34,715 bases of DNA from Candidatus Hydrogenedentota bacterium (GTDB lineage Bacteria > Hydrogenedentota > Hydrogenedentia > Hydrogenedentales > SLHB01). The notes below the pieces were generated by a model. The model was not told where the DNA came from and made no database searches. It saw only the letters and a list, made by a program, of their open reading frames with translations. Within the stretch, counting starts at the first letter, position 1; each line of letters starts with the position of its first letter. The stretch lies in NCBI GenBank assembly GCA_019695095.1, contig JAIBAQ010000051.1, positions 1-34,715 on the forward strand, written 5' to 3'. Below are positions 31,918-34,715 of the stretch, one piece after another. Position numbers and translations under genes: made by a program.

Positions 31918-33354
31918 GTGCGAAAGACCTATGCCATTTGGGTGCTGGGTGCCATGCTCTGTCTGGGCATCATCGCTATTCTGCGCCCATCTGAAGCCGG
32001 CTCCCCGGAGGAACGCGCCGCACTCAATCAAGGCCGCACGGTAATCGTGTACTGGGATCGTCACTACGGACACGAGCACGCCATGCGCGCGAAGCTTATC
32101 GAGGAGTACAACACCACCCAAGGCATCGCCGACGGCGTCTATGTGCGCGCGCTCCCCATCGGCAACTCCGCGATTATGGAGAAACTGCTCACCGCCGTAG
32201 CCAGCGGTTCTCCGCCAGATGCGTGCAGCATCGACTCAGGCATTCTCATGCAGTTGGCCACCCAGGGGTGTTTCACGTCGCTCAGCGACTACGCAGACTC
32301 CATTCCCGCGCTGAAACAGGACCGCTTTCTTCCACACACCTGGGCCATGGTCTCTTTTGAGGGCTACAACTCCAATCGCCGCGCCTGGGTCGATGGCGTC
32401 TGGGGAATCCCCACCACCACCGAGGCCTACTGCCTGCTGTGGAACAAGGACGCCTTTCGCCGCGCTGGACTCGACCCCGAGCGTCCTCCAAGAACCATCC
32501 GCGAACTGGAGGAATACGCCGCCAGACTCACTATCCGCGAGGGTTCCGAGACTAAGCAGGTCGGTTTCGTGCCGTGGTTCCCGTGGGACATGACCCTCAT
32601 GTGGGGCGGCCTGTTTGGCGGCACGTGGTACGACTCCAAGACCGGATATGCGACCTGCGCGAGTGACTCCAGTATCGTGGCGTCGCTCGCGTGGCAAGGC
32701 ACATTCAGCGAGACCCCCAACTCCGCCACCAATGCCCCCTACGCCCTCGATTCCAGCAAGTTCCAGTCCTTCGAGAAGATGGGCGCGTACCAAAGCGCCA
32801 ACAACCCCTTCTACGCGGGCAAAGTCGCCATGATCATCGAGGGTGAATGGCAAGTCACCTTCATCGAGAAATACGCCAGCCACCTCGATTGGGGCGTCGC
32901 GCCCATTCCTCAACCCGAAGACGCCCCGCCACGCGCCTACGGTCCCGCGTGCATCTGCGACGCCGTGCCCTCAAGCGCCAAACACAAAGACGAAGCCTTC
33001 AAGTTCCTGCGTTGGTTCTACGCGCCACGCTCAGAAACAGCCACATCGCCCTGCAGCGATTTCAACTACACCATCCACAACATCCCCTGCACCCGCGAGG
33101 AGGCCCTGCAAGACCGCTTCATGAAAGACCCCAAATTCAGCGTCTTCGTTAACGAACTCCTCACCAAACCCGAAATCGTCACCCACCCGCTGCTCCCCCA
33201 GCCTCAACTCTTCCTCGACGAAATCGAACGCGCCCGCGAATTCGTCATCCTCCACGAAAAGTCCCCCGAACAAGCCGCCCAGGAAATCGAGACCCGAACC
33301 AACGAAGTGCTCGGCGATACATACAGGCAAATGAAGAAGTTGACGCCAGAATAG
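31918..33354 (+). CDS. ABC transporter sugar-binding protein (family 1), membrane-anchored, copy 2
   Basis: A 478-aa paralogue of the preceding gene. Identity by eye is high along its whole length, including YQSANNPFYAGKVAMI and ELLTKPEIV. It has an anchor helix (YAIWVLGAMLCLGIIAIL) and no lipobox. The start GTG 31918 has GGGGGG 8 nt upstream and aligns with the start of copy 1; the frame opens earlier (31810) but only in the leader. Differences cluster in loops, compatible with different ligands. The stop TAG is followed by TCCGG, the sequence seen at other repeat-linked stops. Confidence 0.85.
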   Translation: MRKTYAIWVLGAMLCLGIIAILRPSEAGSPEERAALNQGRTVIVYWDRHYGHEHAMRAKLIEEYNTTQGIADGVYVRALPIGNSAIMEKLLTAVASGSPPDACSIDSGILMQLATQGCFTSLSDYADSIPALKQDRFLPHTWAMVSFEGYNSNRRAWVDGVWGIPTTTEAYCLLWNKDAFRRAGLDPERPPRTIRELEEYAARLTIREGSETKQVGFVPWFPWDMTLMWGGLFGGTWYDSKTGYATCASDSSIVASLAWQGTFSETPNSATNAPYALDSSKFQSFEKMGAYQSANNPFYAGKVAMIIEGEWQVTFIEKYASHLDWGVAPIPQPEDAPPRAYGPACICDAVPSSAKHKDEAFKFLRWFYAPRSETATSPCSDFNYTIHNIPCTREEALQDRFMKDPKFSVFVNELLTKPEIVTHPLLPQPQLFLDEIERAREFVILHEKSPEQAAQEIETRTNEVLGDTYRQMKKLTPE

Positions 33355-33413
33355 TCCGGTGTTTTTGTCGGGAGGATCTTGTCCTTTAGTGTTGAACGTG
33401 CGACAATAATGGC

Positions 33414-33629
33414 ATGTCCATACCAGCCCTAGATATTAACCGCCTCACGATAGACGAACGTCTACGCCTTATCGAAGACCTTTGGGAGAGCCTCGTATCG
33501 CGCCCAGACAGTATTCCCCTGACAGACTGCCAACGCAAAGAGTTGGATCGCCGTTTAGACAAGATGAATTGCGATGGTTCACCAGGGACTCCTTGGGAAG
33601 AGGTCATTTCCAACATCGCGCGAGATTAG
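33414..33629 (+). CDS. Orphan addiction-module antitoxin component (TIGR02574/PF09720-like)
   Basis: A 71-aa protein with the family pattern LTIDERLRLIEDLWESLV near the N-terminus, then a short helix (CQRKELDRRLDKM) and SPGTPWEEVISNI. Such antitoxins pair with ParE/RelE-type toxins, usually encoded immediately downstream. No toxin frame is present after 33629, so it is an orphan or a relic of a lost pair. The start is ATG 33414. Confidence 0.8.
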   Translation: MSIPALDINRLTIDERLRLIEDLWESLVSRPDSIPLTDCQRKELDRRLDKMNCDGSPGTPWEEVISNIARD

Positions 33630-33695
33630 TCTCGTCTCTGCCAAGTCTTCAATCACTGCGTCACCCACTCTGAATCAAATCCCGCGCTGGAATAT

Positions 33696-33830
33696 CCCCC
33701 CCGGAATCCACCATACTTTCCCATCTCCGCCGGCGGGCATTCCGCCGGCGTGATTCATTGCACGGATGAATGTGCCGCAGGAGACCCCCGCTTGCGAAGT
33801 GCTTATCGGATAAAGAGATTGGGCGCCAGT
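33696..33830 (+). pseudogene. Decayed third copy of the binding-protein leader and start
   Basis: The sequence repeats leader block A almost intact (AATCCACCATACTTTCC; GCCGCAGGAGACCCCCGC). It then continues with CTTGCGAAGTGCTTATCGG in place of the copy 1 start CTTGCGTAGAACC. The encoded residues LRSAYRIKRLG align with LRRTYFIWALG of the intact gene, after which similarity ends. It is a truncated third copy. Confidence 0.65.
33728..33750. repeat. Perfect 9-bp GC-rich hairpin in leader block C
   Basis: CGCCGGCGG/CCGCCGGCG with a 5-nt loop. Leader block A has a less perfect version of it. Confidence 0.6.
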
Positions 33831-33834
33831 GTGT

Positions 33835-33854
33835 GGCAGGCATCCTTGCCTGCC
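33835..33854. repeat. Perfect 8-bp hairpin (REP-like)
   Basis: GGCAGGCA-TCCT-TGCCTGCC. A short GC-rich palindrome of the type that recurs as REP sequence in other genomes. Confidence 0.55.
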
Positions 33855-33935
33855 GCCCAAATGCCATTTGCAGCTAGTGTAGTGAATCGTATTTGGGACA
33901 ACATATTGGAAAACCCAAGGAAAAGCTCAAAGCAG

Positions 33936-34010
33936 CGGAAAACAGGGACTGACACAAGCGTAGCGAAGCGGAGACGTGTCTGTCCCTGCTTTCCGTGTCC
34001 CTGCTTTCCG
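33936..34010. repeat. Long imperfect hairpin with tandem 15-bp repeat
   Basis: CGGAAAACAGGGACTGACAC (33936-33955) pairs at 18 of 20 positions with GTGTCTGTCCCTGCTTTCCG (33976-33995). The unit TGTCCCTGCTTTCCG is then repeated in tandem (33981-33995 and 33996-34010). It resembles REP elements mobilised by REP-associated transposases; no transposase is in the window. Confidence 0.7.
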
Positions 34011-34093
34011 AAAAACGCAGGCTGCGATGCCTTTGACATGCGGAAACCGACGCAGCTTCCGCGCCCGCGTGAGTCTGCCAGGAGCGCCGCGCT

Positions 34094-34715
34094 ATGACCA
34101 AGACGGAACGGCGCGACTTTCGGAACGGCGTACTTTTCGCCTCGCCCTACATTGTCGGCTTCTTAATGATCAGTCTTTACCCGCTGGCGATGACCGCCAT
34201 CTACAGCCTCAGCGATTACGACGCCATCAAACCCATGGCGTGGGTCGGCATGGGCAACTACACGCGCCTGCTTGAAGATGACCGGTTTTGGATTGCTCTG
34301 AAGAATACACTCTACTTCACCATTGCGTCTGTCCCTGCGCGCCTTGCGCTGGCGCTCGTACTAGCCATGCTGCTGAGCCTCAAAATACGCGGGCAAGCGG
34401 TCTACCGCACGATCTTCTTCCTGCCTACTATCGTGCCGCTGGTGGTGTCGGCCGTTTTGTGGATGTGGGTGTTCAACCCGCAGAGTGGCTTGCTGAACGG
34501 CGCGCTGCAGCAAATCGGAATCTCCGACCCGCCGGGATGGCTCGCCGATCGCGCATGGGCGAAGCCCGCCCTGGTTCTGATGAGCCTATGGGGTATCGGA
34601 GGCTCCATGGTGATCTTCCTCGCGGGTCTGGCGGATGTCCCCCAGTCCTTATATGAAGTCGCCGATTTGGACGGTGCAGGCCCCCTTACCAAGTTTCGCC
34701 ATGTGACCATCCCCA
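34094..34715 (+). CDS. ABC transporter permease (MalF/UgpA type), 3' truncated by the window end
   Basis: At least 207 aa of a carbohydrate ABC permease. Membrane segments: GVLFASPYIVGFLMISLYP; FWIALKNTLYFTIASVPARL with LALALVLAMLL; RTIFFLPTIVPLVVSAVLWM; ALVLMSLWGIGGSMVIFLAG. The EAA loop EVADLDGAGPLTKFRHVTIP marks the coupling site to the ATPase. The start is ATG 34094 with AGGAG about 9 nt upstream. The frame runs off the end without a stop. It most likely works with the two binding proteins upstream; the second permease should follow. Confidence 0.9.
   Translation, partial: MTKTERRDFRNGVLFASPYIVGFLMISLYPLAMTAIYSLSDYDAIKPMAWVGMGNYTRLLEDDRFWIALKNTLYFTIASVPARLALALVLAMLLSLKIRGQAVYRTIFFLPTIVPLVVSAVLWMWVFNPQSGLLNGALQQIGISDPPGWLADRAWAKPALVLMSLWGIGGSMVIFLAGLADVPQSLYEVADLDGAGPLTKFRHVTIP

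Larger units (their letters stand above)
33630..34093 (+). other. Intergenic region with decayed leader and REP-like block
   Basis: It holds leader block C with a decayed binding-protein start (33696-33830) and three hairpins (33728-33750, 33835-33854, 33936-33995). A 115-aa frame at 33750-34097 spans the region but its sequence is made of repeats. No toxin gene follows the antitoxin. Confidence 0.6.

Noticed and set aside
33750-34097. 115-aa frame as a real gene
   Set aside because: Its sequence is leader repeat, a decayed gene start and palindromes; nothing resembles a protein family after the first residues.
1-34715. tRNA, rRNA, prophage or insertion-sequence genes
   Set aside because: No tRNA-like or rRNA sequence, integrase or transposase frame was recognised on either strand.

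Overview
The window is bacterial DNA of about 55-60% GC, densely coded on both strands. The encoded P- and L-ring proteins and lipoproteins point to a two-membrane (Gram-negative type) cell. The mix of a flagellar rod/ring operon, many secreted proteins of unknown role (beta-helix, FG-GAP, M14-propeller, glycosidase-like), tandem sugar-binding proteins and abundant short palindromic intergenic repeats suggests a PVC- or Candidatus Hydrogenedentota-like lineage. That placement is inference from gene style, not from a marker gene.

Region 1 (1-3.6 kb): the tail of an unknown + strand gene, then a minus-strand housekeeping operon thpR-yggT-pcm followed by an orphan ABC ATPase, then a TerB-like gene. 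Region 2 (3.8-5.9 kb): a secreted glycoside-hydrolase-like TIM barrel and a small secreted or lipid-anchored protein. Region 3 (6.1-12.4 kb, minus): a flagellar operon flgF-flgG-flgA-flgH-flgI-flgJ(rod-binding only)-flgN-flgL, headed by a near-perfect sigma-54 promoter. flgK is missing from its usual place. Region 4 (12.5-16.0 kb): fthC with a structured, possibly 6S-like leader, convergent with the mutL-miaA operon.

Region 5 (16.3-20.1 kb) is the most unusual part: six tandem paralogous small lipoproteins on the minus strand. Each has its own ribosome-binding site; three have clear sigma-70-like promoters and two have clear terminators. Five copies keep four cysteines in the mature domain; the sixth has lost two specific cysteines together, which predicts the disulfide pairing. 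I cannot name a described family for them.

Region 6 (20.4-30.1 kb): large secreted proteins: an M14 carboxypeptidase fused to a propeller-like domain, an FG-GAP protein, a DoxX membrane domain fused through a Tat-like motif to a TIM-barrel-like domain, an alpha/alpha-toroid-like protein and a parallel beta-helix protein. Region 7 (30.3 kb to the end): two tandem membrane-anchored ABC sugar-binding proteins, an orphan antitoxin, a decayed third copy of the binding-protein leader, a hairpin-rich REP-like block, and the start of the ABC permease, cut by the window end.

A dispersed intergenic repeat of 110-200 bp with terminal inverted repeats occurs at least three times, with further fragments. 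Its TAGTCCG end coincides with the stop codons of several genes, and one copy abuts the mutL start codon.
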